Assembly: GCF_020520425.1 (NCBI RefSeq)
Contig: NC_079489.1
Location: forward strand, 14,780,001-14,844,000
DNA length: 64,000 bases
Direction: 5' to 3'
DNA from: Spinacia oleracea
Taxonomy: Eukaryota > Streptophyta > Magnoliopsida > Caryophyllales > Amaranthaceae
A model generated the notes under the pieces. That model saw only the letters and a program-made list of their open reading frames with translations, did no database searches and was not told the DNA's origin. Shown in pieces: positions 23,389 through 35,859 of this stretch (positions are counted from its first letter, which is position 1; each line of letters starts with the position of its first letter). The translations under genes were made by a program, and so were the position numbers.

Positions 23389-24174
23389 ACAAATTCTAGC
23401 TAAATCTTTATTTTTGGGTGCAATGGAATATTTTGTTCTTATTGCTAAATTCTAGCTCAACCTTTATTTTTTTATTGGTGTAAATGAAGATTTTATTCTT
23501 ATTGCTAATAAAACCTTTTGATATTTGATTTACTCGAGATTATTTTCCTTTCTTTTCTCAATCGTGTTGAGAATTATAGAATGGTAGGTTTCCGTTTATT
23601 ATAAAAAATGCGTATACGATTATCGATTTTTAATGGAAAGTAGAATAATTTAAAACCAACTACCATTGGAAAAAATAATACTAATTTATATCAAAAACAT
23701 TTGATGCTAATTACTATTCATAATTGACTACTGTAATGCAAATTGATACCCCCAATTAGACATGTTAAACGGATTGGTCGGGTCGGGTTGAAAAAAATTA
23801 TTTTCGGGTATGAGTTAAATTGGATCAGTTATTTTTGGGTTCGGGTTTACAAATGTTTGTTCAAGATCCATAACTTTTGAGTTCGGGTCGATCCAACGGG
23901 TTGAGAAATTTTAAAGCGTGTATTGTATTTTCATTAATTTAGGTAATAGATATACAAAATACGGGCACAAATTAACAAATTTTCCTACACAAGTTTATTT
24001 TTAGTCAAAATGATGTATAATTCAAATTAAAATCATATTACACCCAACAATAGTAAAAACAACGTGTTTATTATGCTTAAATTTCCTTGCAACGTCATTT
24101 ATTACTAAAAATACAACGATTTTCAATCGGTCGGGTCAAAAATTTCAGAAAGTGTGACTTTAATTAAGTTATAT
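23389..24174. other. Intergenic, nothing firm
   Basis: Contains GGTCGGGTCGGG-type words (about 23775-23900 and 24130), typical of interiors of some hAT-like elements, but no ends were found. Confidence 0.35.
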
Positions 24175-24176
24175 TA

Positions 24177-24530
24177 CTCCCTCCATCTCTTTTTGTTTTT
24201 TACGTTTTGTATTTTGCACGCGTTTTAACGACTAATTAATGTGCATTAAGATTCTTCTAAGTTTTTATGTAAACGGGAAAAATTACGTTTATTTATAATG
24301 TTTTCACTCTTATCAAAATTCTGATATTGGGAAAATGAGAAAAAGTTAATGTCCTAATGGAAAAGTGTGAGAGATTAAATGACCAAATGGATTTAATTGG
24401 TTAAAATAATAATTGGACACAAATTTTAATAGAATATTAAATTATTTATGTATAATATAAAAGGAAATGTAAAGAACATTTTGGGACACCCAAAAAGGAA
24501 AACGTAAAGAACAAAAAGAGACGGAGGGAG
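24177..24530. mobile_element. Stowaway-like MITE
   Basis: Left CTCCCTCCATCTCTTTTTGT, reverse-complemented right CTCCCTCCGTCTCTTTTTGT, TA target duplication on both sides. 354 bp. Confidence 0.95.
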
Positions 24531-24532
24531 TA

Positions 24533-25431
24533 TAATTTTTAAGATGTAAAAATTTGATTAATTTAGTTATTAAATTATTTGTTTTTATGAAATTTCCTTT
24601 TTATTCTTTCCTCCTTTTTTTTCTTGCTTGATTGGTGCGTAATTGAAGATATGAATTGATTGGTTTCCTTTTGATCGAGAGGGTATGACATGACATTCGA
24701 CGTGGTATAGCTGGAAGAGGAGTATTGGGGGTTTGCTCATCTCTCATTACCCACCACTTTTTCTTAATTATATAGAATAGGTAATGCCCGTCCTAATGCA
24801 CGGGATATTTATTATCATGTCAGCTATTCTGAATAATATTTAATGCTATTTTTGTGATTATTTATTACTATAGTAAATTTTATGCACGCGATGCGTGCTT
24901 GAAATTTTACGCGCGTGAACACTTAAAAATCATGCGATCTTACAAAAAAAATCGTATCGAAATTGTTCATAGTGTTTGTGCACGTTATACTTATTTTAGA
25001 TTTCATATGAACAACTTTAATTTTCCTAATATAATCATAAAGTCATAAGCTCATAACATAAGAGGGTTATTTAGTAAAGGAAATTATTTATACACAGTAC
25101 ACGATATGATTTGAAAAAAATAAAGGATGGACATTATTTAGGGTTTAGTTAACGATATAGTTGACCAAACAATTAAGAGCAAATTTTATTTTATTTTATT
25201 TTATTTTCATGTTTAAAATAATATAAATAGTGTTTGATTAATTAGGGGGAAATTAGACTATTTAGGTGGAAACTAAACTCTTTAAGAGTTGATTTTGAAA
25301 AGGGATAAAATATTGGTAATTATAAAGTTGATGAAATCAGTTTGTCCAAGTTGAGTACGATATATGGTAATATTCGTAGTATAAAATTTTGCACGATGGT
25401 TTTTTGCTTAACCAAATTGATTACTGTAGAC
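24533..25431. other. Intergenic; two GC hairpins
   Basis: GCCCGTCCTAATGCACGGGA near 24787 resembles the hairpin of a Helitron 3' end but lacks the CTAG terminus. GCACGCGATGCGTGC near 24883 is a near-palindrome. No gene. Confidence 0.35.
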
Positions 25432-27060
25432 GCCTACATTTGACCCCAGGCAAGCGATAAGTTCAGTGATGAAACAAAACATCCGCTTGTCAAACGTATT
25501 CCTAATCAAACAACGAACGTTCTAAGACTACTGACTCCTTCCCCAAACCCATGTTTTCATTTATAGTAACTGCTACTTATAGTAGCTGCAATTCTAAGTA
25601 TCTGCTAAATATAGCAAACCGTCCAAGATAGATTTACATCAAAGAGGCAGAGTTTCACTTCAACTAAACCCCTAAAAAGCATCAAAAAGGTATTAGTTGG
25701 AAATAACTCGAAATAAGATTGAAAAGCGTAAAAAAGAGTTTTAATCTGGAAATAAAAATACTGGACTAACAAGAATAAAACGCGTGGATAAGAAACGTGC
25801 GCAAGAAATTTCTTGCGCACAAGGCCAGCGCAACAAAACATTCGCGTCAACATCCACGTGCAAGAATTATTCTCACGCTCTTTTTTCAGTGTAATCCAAA
25901 TACAAATTCTGAAGCAAATCTAACGCCAGCCTGACAAATGTGGCGCATACGCTCTTGCGCGAGAAATTTCTCATGCCCAGGTGTTGTGCGCGAGAAACTT
26001 CTTGCGCCATAAAGCGTTTCAACAGTTTTGAAACTACGAACATCTCTATCTTTCACGACACTCTTTTCCTATAAATAGGGCCTTAAACCAGCCGAATAAG
26101 GGCACCAAATCAGAATCTCTATACTATACCCAAGTTAAGTCTAAGTCTAAGCCTTCTGTACGTCCCTATAATCGTCCTGTATACATTAGTTCCGCCGTAT
26201 TAACTCTTGTTAAGCGAAACTCTGCCTGTATAAACACTCAAGCTAAGTATGTATCATGCCCAAGAGTCTAGTCAATTCAAGGAAAGTACGTTGTGTAAAA
26301 GAAAAACGAGTAAATACAAGTGGTTAGTTTCTGAGAACCGCAATATAGCCTAAAACTATATTGCGACGTGCCATAATCTGTTTTACTGCTTTTATCACCA
26401 TAATAATTTTGCTAACTTTAATTTGATTATTTATAAATCCCAATAAGATATTCTTTGGAATGGCTAGGTACCTTAAATTAATCTAAATTGTCCTCTTGAC
26501 ATCTGTTAGTTAATATTTGTTCATTAAAAGCAATCAAGATTAGTAATGTAGTTTAACGCATGTCCCGTCATAGTTACATTGAACTAGTAAGGACCGTCAC
26601 ATGGGCTAATGCTAGGCACTCCGTATTAGTAAATGCCCCCCGAACCTTCAATCTCTACTCCGCTATGTTGAGCGATCTCCACGGATCACAAGGGAACCAA
26701 AGGTCGTTGTGGTCAAATACGTGAGCTTGAGTTTTGACTGCTACTCTCGTATCACAATAAACAGGTTTTGTAAGTTTTCCTCATTGTCGTTGAAAACTGA
26801 ATGACGACTCCAAGGTCTAGTAAACAGGTGACTACGGCCACCCAGTTAGTCCCCATTTACTTAATATTGCTTGCCACACATCCACGAGGGAATGGAATGT
26901 AGAGACCCTAACCCGTCTTTTCCGACCCCCTCACAGTGACAACTCAGCTGGGGAGTATATTGAAATAATTGCACAAGTAGTAAGTGGAAGTAGCCCAAAG
27001 GCAAAATCTAACGCTACGCCGCTTTATTTCCTTATTAAGTTCGGGCGATCTGAAATTTCA
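25432..27060 (+). mobile_element. Gypsy-type LTR fragment (Tat/Retand-like by appearance)
   Basis: Starts TGTAGACGCCTACATTTGAC, as in Tat-lineage LTRs I know. It has CCTATAAATAGGGCC (TATA) near 26069 and, near 26920-26955, CCGACCCCCTCACAGTGACA followed by ACTCAGCTGGGGA, a conserved phrase near the LTR/leader junction of that lineage. No coding domain, second LTR or target duplication seen, so this is a truncated fossil. Right border approximate. Confidence 0.55.
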
Positions 27061-27929
27061 ATGTAATTGTTTAACCGGACAAAACCGCACGTAATCATGG
27101 CTTCCTTGGCATGTTTCACTATCTTATCATTCTTACCCCACAATATTTACAATTTTTCACTCATTTTCTCTTACTTTATTCATTTTTTTTCGTACACTCA
27201 CTCACCTTTTTACGCACTTTTCCTATTTTGTCTTAATATTTGTGCAAGTACTAACTGTAAATAACATTTTGAAATTGAGGTAGTATATTTTTGTTCATTT
27301 AATTTCTCCAATGGTCTTATTACTCCAATAGTGTTACGACCTGTTTGATAGCTGGAATTCAGCTGGAATTTACCAAAAACATATATTAAAAAAATAAGTA
27401 ACGGCATGGTGTAGAAAGTAAATATCATCTTAAACTTGTACTCGTTACTCATGGTCTTAGATGGACAAGTATTTTATGCCACATCAGTCACCATCTTTAT
27501 TCACCAATCTTAAAAACTAAAAATTGCGTTATGACAACTAATCACAATAAATATATGTTAGAAAAATTGTTTAAAAAGTTCATATGAATAAAAATTAGAT
27601 ATAATAATCTCTAGATAAGAAAGAATTTACATAGTGAACAATGTAATACACGTATTATATGTTTCAATAAATAATATGTTTACATTGATATTAATGATAC
27701 CCTCTAATTTGATCTTAGAAATGTGTGTATGATACCCTCTAATTTGACCTAAGAAACGACATAAAGATGAAACGTAGATTTCAGAAATGAATGGAATTGT
27801 GTGTCTTATATTGATGTTAATAACATAATATATACAACATACATTGCTTGATGGAGGCCTGATTTCTAGGAGTATCTTTGACAACTAATGTACAAGAGTA
27901 TAATTAGCTAGCTAATATAGGCAATTACT
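27061..27929. other. Intergenic, includes dispersed repeat copy 2
   Basis: 27335-27440 is the partner of the repeat at 18960-19095. A phrase around TACCCTCTAATTTGA occurs twice near 27697 and 27731. No gene. Confidence 0.5.
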
Positions 27930-27956
27930 AGTATAATACCCGTGCGATGCACAATT
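27930..27956 (-). mobile_element. Helitron-like 3' end (minus strand)
   Basis: Reverse-complemented it reads GTGCATCGCACGGGTATTAT then ACTAG, followed by T: a GTGC-atc-GCAC hairpin about 10 nt before CTAG, the standard Helitron 3' layout. The 5' end may lie near 29850, 30075 or 31340, where TC-initiated sequences with AGAGAGG occur, but I cannot pair them with certainty. Confidence 0.5.
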
Positions 27957-29784
27957 TATAATCTAAGTAAATTTATATGAAATCTGGTATACAATTATCA
28001 CCAAAATATAGTTTATAGATATTCTCCAAATAAAAGATAATTAGTGATGGATAAATTTGTTATTGCTCATTCGGTGTCTTACTTATTAAAACAATTAAAA
28101 CAAATAAGGGTACATAGATAAAATTATTTTAATTCTCATTTACCACTTGTGTCAAACATAAAGTTTCTCACCCGCCCTTCACTTCTATAGTAATACCCAT
28201 TTAATATTTGCACAGTCGTCCCGTCAACCTCAATACCCGATCATTTAACACTTATCTAGATCATTTCCTTTATTGAGTTAGAGATGACTTTGAGATGGAG
28301 CAGGGCCTGCACACCCCCGCCAATAATTCTCATCTTCATCCCCTCCATCCACGATAGGAACGATACCCACTCCCCCCCCCCCCTTCTCGAGAGGTACAAA
28401 ACAAAATTCACCCCCTCTTCATCACCTCCCATCCCGTGTATCCACACCCACGCCTAGACTCGACTTTGTTTTTTGTGGTAAGAGAGTTTTGAGTTTTAAA
28501 ACTCTATTATAGAGCATCTAAAAATTCGTTTGTCTGATTAGAGTTATTGAGTCAATACCAAAACATTATAATATGTAAGTTAATAGTACTTTTTTTTTTA
28601 TAAATTCATAATCTATCAGATGAAGGATATGATTAGCGAGTCGGGCGGGTCCAATCTAAAATTCATAATCACCCCCTTCACATGCGACGATTATATTTTT
28701 TAACCCCATCACCCAATAAACTTTCTTCTATCGCGCCCACTTGGGGCGGATGCACAAGGGGGATCTCCCAAAAAACTCGCCCCACTGACAGTCTGACATC
28801 ACTATATTCAATCAATAATCCAATTTCCTTTCAAGTAAATTTTAAATATATTGACATAAGTTTGTTAAGAAGTATCAAAATTGATTGTATTGAAAAATAT
28901 ATTTAAAAGTGACATACATAATTAGGATTGCGTGAGTGTTTTCAAATCCGATCAATTCAAACTCGCCCCATCACCAGGGTAGGTGCATGTTATCCTTATA
29001 CCCATCCACTAAAAATCTCTTTTTGTCAATCAACATTAGTAATCATCTATGTTTAACTTTGTCCTCAGACCAATCTAAAATCCAAACTCACCCCGTCATC
29101 AAGTGTGATTCACCATTTACATTTATAAATTTTATTTTGCACGAAATTTTAAAGTGATGTTGCAATCATTTACATTAATATATATAAAATATTTTGTTAT
29201 TGCAAACATATTAATAATAAGGAAACTTAATCATCTAGATCTTATGACTTTGGATATAGTTGATTACGATATATTAGTCAAAATTTCAACCAACATGCTC
29301 TTAAGTCTTAAGCCTTAAATAATATGAGCGAATAAATTATTACCCGTGCTCCGTATAAAAATATTACGATAATAAGAATGTGACAAAGTTATTTTTGATA
29401 TTTAAGATTAAGTATATGTTTCGTATGAAAGAAAATATATGGCTAGGGGGATCATTTTGTTAGTTTACAAAGGGCTTATAAAATGTTTGAGACGACCTTT
29501 TTAAATACATTAAATCAATAGTTAACTTTTGTTGTACAATTCGTATTCATTATATGACACAATTCTTAAAAGGTTGATAGTATTATAATAATATAATTGA
29601 TAGTCCAAGTTAAACTATTATAATATTTTCTATATCGGTTATCAGAAATTGTATGAAAAGATTTTTCATTGGATTACAAATAATAACCGATCAAAGGAAC
29701 GTTCAAACATATCCGTACTCAATAACGTATATGACACAATTTCTAAACGAAACTTGATAGTAATTACAATTAGTCATTATTTAT
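27957..29784. other. Intergenic, nothing firm
   Basis: 28310-28450 and 28650-29110 are C-rich (ACCCC, GCCCC words; C run at 28374-28383), suggesting decayed repeat DNA. No domain-bearing frame. Confidence 0.35.
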
Positions 29785-30076
29785 GTTATAAGAGAGGCAA
29801 ATCAGAGAGAGACATTTGTCATCTCTACATCGATTTGCCTCTCTTTTAGTATAGTACGGAGTATATAGATTTAAATTAAGAAACTTATTAACATGAGTAA
29901 ATAAGTAATTTGTAGTATAATCGATTATTAGCATAAGTAATTAGAAGATTTTAGGTAAAATATAAAAAAGTATATTAATTATTTTATCATAGGTTATTTA
30001 CCAATATTATAAAAGAGGCAAATCAAAGTGGCATTTGTCAGCTCCACATCAATTTGCCTCTCTTTTAATATAGTAC
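29785..30076 (-). repeat. Two related hairpin ends with AGAGAGGCAAATC
   Basis: 29788-29860 and 30010-30076 each contain AAGAGGCAAATC followed within 35-45 nt by its complement GATTTGCCTCTCTTTTA (or ATTTGCCTCTCTTTTA) and then GTATAGTAC-like DNA. On the minus strand they read TCTATATACT..ACTAAAAGAGAGG, like Helitron 5' ends that begin with TC. A weaker third copy is at 31268-31340. Confidence 0.5.
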
Positions 30077-30862
30077 TATGTATACAGTTTTTTTTTTTAA
30101 ATCGGATAAAATATACGGAGTAAGTCAATTGATTAGCTTAAAATATTTGGAGGAGCTTTTTTGCGTAGATCAGAGGACTACGTAGTCGCGCATCATTTTT
30201 CTTGTTTACAACTTCTTCCATTTTTTTGGATAAATCAGTTTTATTTTCACGGTTATTAGTAAATAACTTCAACTATTAATATCTTAAATTATCGATAAGT
30301 AAAAGTTATTAAAAAAAAATGGTAGTGTTATATAAATATTTAGACAAATACAACAAAATGATACGGAGTACATGACGGTGTTCATCATAAAGTATTAATA
30401 ATCACAAAAAAAAAAAAAAAAAAAAGTAGAGTATGTGTGAATATAATAGCTAGTGTTATAATGAAATAGTTGCATCTAAAAAATTTAGGAATTACGTAGT
30501 AAAGTAGAAAATAGATTAGCTTACACAAGTTTTTCTCATGTTTAAAGAAGTTACATAATATTTTGTAAAGCAGTAAAATATTACTATCAATGACGTGATA
30601 ATTATCGAATTTAGTTGCTAAATATACTACGTATAAAATAGTACAATCAATGATGGTTATAATTATCGCATTTAGTTGTTAAAATATTATAGAGTACTAT
30701 TGTAATTTTTTATACACTCTTATTCATACTTGATTGATTTTTTAATTTATTTGTATTCAAATTATGTAAGTACGAAATACAAATAAGTAGACTGCTCTTG
30801 AATTTTTATAAAAATATAATCTTATATTGGTTATATTTGTTACCAAATATAGAAAAGATATA
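30077..30862. other. Intergenic, nothing recognised
   Basis: AT-rich, with an A20-or-longer run near 30406-30425. No gene. Confidence 0.4.
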
Positions 30863-31121
30863 CTTCCTCCGATTTTTAATACTCGCAACGTTTGGACTTT
30901 TTACACTATTCACATATTCTACTTTGACTATTACTTGTTATTTATAAGTAAGATAAAATATAATTATGTAATATCTTGTTAGATTCGTCTCAATGTGTAC
31001 TTCTAAAATATCAATCTTTTGTAATTTTTTCTTAAAGAGAATTAAAAATATTAATGATCAAAGTTGTGAATTGACATGCGTGAAAGTAACAAACGTTGCA
31101 AGTATTAAAAATCGGAGGAAG
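30863..31121. mobile_element. Stowaway-like MITE
   Basis: Terminal repeats CTTCCTCCGATTTTTAATAC match on both ends (right end reverse-complemented) for about 31 bp with one mismatch; TA on both sides. 259 bp. Confidence 0.95.
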
Positions 31122-31267
31122 TATATAGTTTTAAAAAATATTCCTTATGTATAGAATGAAATCTTTTTTTATTTTGAGGAAAAGGGAATCAAATATCTTT
31201 TTGAGTTAAAAGTTAACAAAATAATTATAGAATCAATTATTTTATTTTATTTTATAATTTTTCTAAT

Positions 31268-31340
31268 ATCTATAAGAGAGGTCAATCAATGAGCGTTTCC
31301 TCTCTTTTAGTATAATATATAGATATAGATATATAGATTT
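31268..31340 (-). repeat. Third AGAGAGG hairpin end
   Basis: TATAAGAGAGGTCAATCAAT... then CCTCTCTTTTAGTATAATAT and ATAGATATAGATATATAGA. Same plan as 29785-30076; possible Helitron 5' end on the minus strand. Confidence 0.4.
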
Positions 31341-32200
31341 CCGTGATTGATTTACATAATAAAATCAAAGATTATATAGCTAATATAGATTATTTTCCGT
31401 GATTGATTTTCAGTTTTTAAAATCAATAGTTAATCAGTTTCTTAAAATTGTTAGATTATATAGGTAGATAATCAAGGCATATCTTTTAATTAATTTTGGC
31501 ATAATAATATTCAGTTGTATAATCTCCCGTAACTGTAGCAATAATCAAGGCTTGTAACTGTAGCATAATCACAACCTTGATTTGTGTTGTAATTGTAGCA
31601 TAATTGTAGTAATTAATGTTGCATAACTCTTGTATATATTTTCTGACCAATGAAATGCAATAGTCAAGCGATTGAATTTCTTCATGGTACCAATAAATAA
31701 TCGGATTTACAATAATATGTAAGTGTGAAATATTAGGATATTTTAATCATTTTGCTTGGGGACACAAAAAGTGGGGTTAGCGAAATACCCCTCCCCTATG
31801 TAATAGAGATGCACATAACCTTTGTAAAGTGAGAAAGTTAGAAACCAAAATAAACGATAAGAAGACTTTGAAATTAATGTAGGGACTTACTTACACCAGT
31901 GAATGGATGCTAGGAGCCTGATGGTCAATTGTGATCGTCGAAGGAATTTTGGTCCATTCAGAACAAGTCTTTGTCTGCTTTGTTAAGCAGGAAAAGTCCA
32001 TAACATGACCCCTGCCAAGTCCCCTCCACCTTCATTAACCTTGTTTGGACTAAAATTAAGCAAGAATCAAATATGTATAAGCATCCAATAAATAAATCAA
32101 TAAATCGTACGTAGTAGGAAACTAAAAGCTATATATCCACACACAGACTCAAGTAACTTTCCCCACCACCGGCCTGATTTAACATACTCCACAATCTGTC
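31341..32200. other. Intergenic, nothing recognised
   Basis: Several GTAACTGTAGCATAATC-like phrases near 31500-31620 form a small degenerate repeat. No gene. Confidence 0.4.
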
Positions 32201-32208
32201 AATACAGG

Positions 32209-32384
32209 CAGTGGCGGACCTTGAACGGTTTTACGAGGGGGCCGGTAGAAAAAAATTAAGCAATATACTATGTAATTATACAATTATACACAAATTTTGG
32301 GGGGGCCGTAACTAAAAATACACTACAAAATTTTTCGGCCGGGGGGGCCAGGCCCACCCCAGCCACAACAAAGATCCGCCCCTG
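32209..32384. mobile_element. hAT-type MITE
   Basis: Starts CAGTGGCGGACC, ends GATCCGCCCCTG (inverted), flanked by a perfect 8-bp target duplication AATACAGG (32201-32208, 32385-32392). 176 bp, non-coding. The CAGNGGCGGA terminus is a common plant hAT MITE type. Confidence 0.92.
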
Positions 32385-32392
32385 AATACAGG

Positions 32393-33456
32393 GACTAGAT
32401 GTTATCCACACATAGATTATTACCCCGTAGAAGACATGTGACATCTCATTATTAGAAACCATGTGTCATCTCTCCTTTCATCCATCATTTTGTTTTGTTT
32501 TTTTTTTCAACTTTTCTTTATTGTTTCTATGATTTACAACTTCTAAATTTCTAATGTCTCTTCCACTTCATTTTCCTTATTCAACATCAAGTTATTAATA
32601 GTCTAATATACTCATTAGTCTCTTCCACTCCACCCCTTTAACATCCAATATTTATTCAACATATAATTTTTATATTTTTCCAACGTTCAAATTACACCTC
32701 TACTTAATTCATATATTACCAAAAATCACAAGTACTCACTAATTAAAATTTCAAAAGACATCTGAACCACCACTATACAACCACTATACAACTGCCTGTT
32801 CTATGAAAGGGCTTAAAAGCTAGTTATATTTAAAGGGCGTCTCCCTCAATCATAGACCTTTGATAAATCTCATCTGTTCAATTAGAGACTATTCAACATT
32901 CATATATGTGCCGTGCCCGCCAAAACAAGGCCCGCCACGATTGACAGTAATTTATATTGATCTATAAGAATTTTTTGTGGGATGATAATACAACTATGCA
33001 AGTTTCACAATATGAAATTTACATCCGTTAAAACCAACTTTAATGGCAAGATAATTGTCAATTTAGCTTGTTATGTCACATAAAATTTTAAACTAATTTG
33101 TATGTCAATGGAAAACTAAGTTACCAAACTACATAGTAGCTTAATATTAAATTGGGTCCACTTTTACAATTACCCATTTAATTTTAATTATTACTTAAAT
33201 CTATAGTGGACAACTTTTTTCCAAGCAAATTAGCTTGCCCAAGCTAATTTATTAAAATCACTCGAATGTTTAACCTAGTACGAAGCTTGAAACTTCTCCA
33301 AAATTGCAAGCAAGTCCCTAGCTACAACCATTGAAGTTAGTGCTATAAATAAGAAGTTAAGATGTACCCCGTACATATGTTAAGTATAATCAAGAATCAA
33401 TCATACTGTTGGATCGGATATGTAATTTTATCATGTATTCTTAAATTAACCACTAT
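32393..33456. other. Intergenic, nothing recognised
   Basis: A possible Helitron-like end (GGGCTTAAAAGCTAGT near 32810) lacks a GC hairpin. No gene. 33445-33456 is the left target duplication of the SINE. Confidence 0.35.
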
Positions 33457-33648
33457 TTTTTTTGGTTCTACTACGAGTAGCTCCCACCGCCTTCGACGGG
33501 TGGACTAATCTCACGCGGGAGTTCGCATGGGTACCTCAATGAGTAGCATCCCTCCCAGTTGAGATTTTTCCATTCCCAAGGCTCGAACCCAATACCTTAG
33601 TTAAGGAGCAAGAAATCCTTAACCACTCATGCCAACCTCAATTGGTTA
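33457..33648 (-). mobile_element. tRNA-derived SINE
   Basis: Read on the minus strand it opens with a Pol III promoter: A-box-like TGGCATGAGTGGTTAAGG and B-box GGTTCGAGCC. It continues with GGGAGGGATGCTACTC.., CCCATGCGAACTCCCGCG and ends in an A tail. A 12-bp target duplication ATTAACCACTAT flanks it (33445-33456, 33649-33660). 192 bp, full-length-looking. Confidence 0.92.
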
Positions 33649-33660
33649 ATTAACCACTAT

Positions 33661-34025
33661 AGATTATGTAATTTTATCATGTACTAGTATTCTTAAATTA
33701 ACCACCATAGAATTTATAACTATTGTTTAGTTTAAACTTTAAATGAATATTTTCATTTGTATAGCTTGTTTTATGGGGCATTGAAAAAAGCAAGGGAAGT
33801 TCTAAGGAGTACGCAATTAAGTCTTTCACAATGAATGTACTTAATTAATTGTCTGACTTTTATTTTGGCACAATAAGGTGGGGGTGCCCAATTAGTTTTA
33901 CTCTCAGTAAAATGAGTAATGGCACTTTGTATGCATGTAGGGGGATATTGTTTCAAAAATCAAAACTACTCCGTATATATAAAGAAATAGAAACGAAAGC
34001 TCTGAATTCACCTCCAAATACTAAA
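33661..34025. other. Upstream of the LRR-kinase relic
   Basis: The first ~55 bases repeat DNA just left of the SINE (TGTAATTTTATCATGTA...CTTAAATTAACCAC), a small local duplication. The rest may include the old promoter of the kinase gene. Confidence 0.4.
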
Positions 34026-34216
34026 ATGAAAGCATACAAGATGAAACCAACACTTTCCCTCTTCCTAATCATCATAACGCAACATCTAAGAGCAACTATT
34101 GTTTTTGGGATGGTGTAACTTGTGGGCTCAAACATAAAAGAGTAATTGTGTTAGATCTACATGCATGAAAGACGTTTATCAGGAACTATTTCTATTTGAA
34201 AAGCCTTTTAGAACTT
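34026..34216 (+). pseudogene. LRR receptor kinase relic, N-terminal part
   Basis: From ATG at 34026 the frame gives a short hydrophobic leader. In another frame come NYCFWDGVTCGLKHKRVIVL and DLHA, matching the LRRNT_2 cap and first repeat of subfamily XII LRR kinases (EFR/Xa21 type, pattern-triggered immunity at the plasma membrane). A stop follows DLHA, so the host gene is dead here. The copia element begins right after. Removing it in thought places ...SLLEL next to DLSQNNLSGPLP: nearly all inner LRRs were already lost before the element inserted. Confidence 0.75.
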
Positions 34217-34642
34217 TGTTGGTGTACACACTGGTGTTGGTGTACACACTCATGCTCTCAATGCTGATATGATCAACTCAAGCTTACAGCAATGCAGCAA
34301 GCAATTTCGTGCACAAGTCAAGCAGCAACAACTGCAGCAACAACTAACTGCATCAGCCTTCTAGAATGTTCAGTGTAACTGAATTCTGTTAGAGCTATTG
34401 TTAGCTTCTGTTTCTGTTATAGAGCATGTTAGTTAGAGCTTGCTGATGTGTTAATTTGAAGCACATTGATTGGCTCCAACACGTCACCTATCATTGTATA
34501 TAAAGCCAATCATGCTGTAATCTTTATTCATTCAATAAGAAAACAATCTATCTCTCTTTCTTCCTCTCTTTCTCTTTGCATTTACTGTTAAGTTGCTTAG
34601 CAACTTTCAGTTTGTGATCAACCAAGAAGGTGATCACTAACA
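34217..34642 (+). repeat. Copia 5' LTR
   Basis: Begins with an 18-bp unit TGTTGGTGTACACACTGG repeated once in slightly altered form; TATA-like TGTATATAAAGCC near 34494; ends CACTAACA. The flanking target duplication shows that both copies of the 18-bp unit belong to the LTR. Confidence 0.97.
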
Positions 34643-34654
34643 TGGTATCAGAGC
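34643..34654 (+). other. Primer binding site (initiator tRNA-Met)
   Basis: TGGTATCAGAGC directly after the 5' LTR is complementary to the 3' end of plant initiator tRNA-Met, the usual copia primer. Confidence 0.95.
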
Positions 34655-34734
34655 AGTGACTAAATCAGATCCTGCTATAATCCGTTCTTCTTTGCATATT
34701 CAATCAGCAAAACACTCAAAAAGATCAATCAAGA

Positions 34735-35625
34735 ATGCCTGATCAAACAGATCAATCCCAGAATCCTAGTTCTGTTTACTATCTGAGCAACAGTGATCTA
34801 AATGCTACAAAATTGGTGAATATTGAATTTGAGGGACAGTTTTTCAATGATTGGAAACGATCTATGATGATAGCTTTATCTGCAAGAAACAAATTGTGTT
34901 TTGTTGATGGAACACTAAATCAGCCAGCAATAAATTCTGCAAACTACAGATTATGGTGCAGATGTAATGATTTGGTGATTTCTTGGATGTTAGCTTCACT
35001 TGAACCTAAAATAGCAAGAAGTGTCTTGTATCTCAAGACAGCAAGAGCAATTTGGCTTGAATTGGCTGACAGATTTTGTAGAGAATCTGGTCCTCAATTG
35101 TTTTCTGTACAGCATCAGTTGAGTGAGTTAACACAAGAAGAGGATGAAGGAATTGCTATTTTTTACACTAAAATCAAGCTATTTTGGGACCAACTGGATG
35201 GATTAGAACCTCTGCCTACGTGTGTTTGCACTGGTTGTAATTGTAATCTCACACAAACAACTTCTGAAAACTCAGCAGAATCAGAGATTGATACAATTTT
35301 TGATGAAATTAAACCAGAAATATGAGCATCCTAAAAGTGCAATTCTCATGATGAATCCCTTACCTACAATATCTAAGGCTTATGGACTCTTACTCCAAGA
35401 AGAGCAGCAGAAAGAGTTGCACACTATCAGAAATCAATTGCAAACAACAGAATCTGCTGCATTTAGTGTCAAAAGGTTTGACAACAAGTTCTACAAGCCT
35501 CAATACAGCTCTAATTCTGGCTCTCAGATTACAACATCAACCAGGAATAATCTCTTTTGTGATCATTGCAAAATGAAAAACCATAATGTTGACAAATGCT
35601 GGAAGCTACATGGCTATCCAAAAGA
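34735..35625 (+). CDS. Copia gag region (fossil)
   Basis: The capsid-like part carries FEGQFFNDWKRSMMIALSAR and IARSVLYLKTARAIWLEL, as in the gag of plant copia elements. A CCHC zinc knuckle CDHCKMKNHNVDKC lies near 35560-35605. It packages element RNA in the cytoplasm in working family members. Confidence 0.9.
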
Positions 35626-35859
35626 TTTCAAGAATAAAGGAAAGAGGATTGCAGCAGCAGCACAGCTTGATGAAAGCTTCAACAAAGAAAATCAGAATGA
35701 AACAAATTCAGGAATGGTTCATGCCACTTTTACTGAAGATCAATACAGTCAATTGATGCAATACCTCAACAATAATCAGGTTTCTAATCAAGTTGAGAAT
35801 TCCAATCCTCACTCACTTGGATTAGCAACAACTTCTCAGCACAAAGGTACTTTCTGTTT

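Noticed and set aside
29785-30076. Possible CRISPR-like or microRNA hairpins
   Set aside because: Only two or three palindromic copies, no regular spacers, and they fit transposon termini better. Plant nuclear DNA would not carry CRISPR arrays.
32795-32825. Helitron 3' end at AAAAGCTAGT
   Set aside because: No GC hairpin in the expected place.
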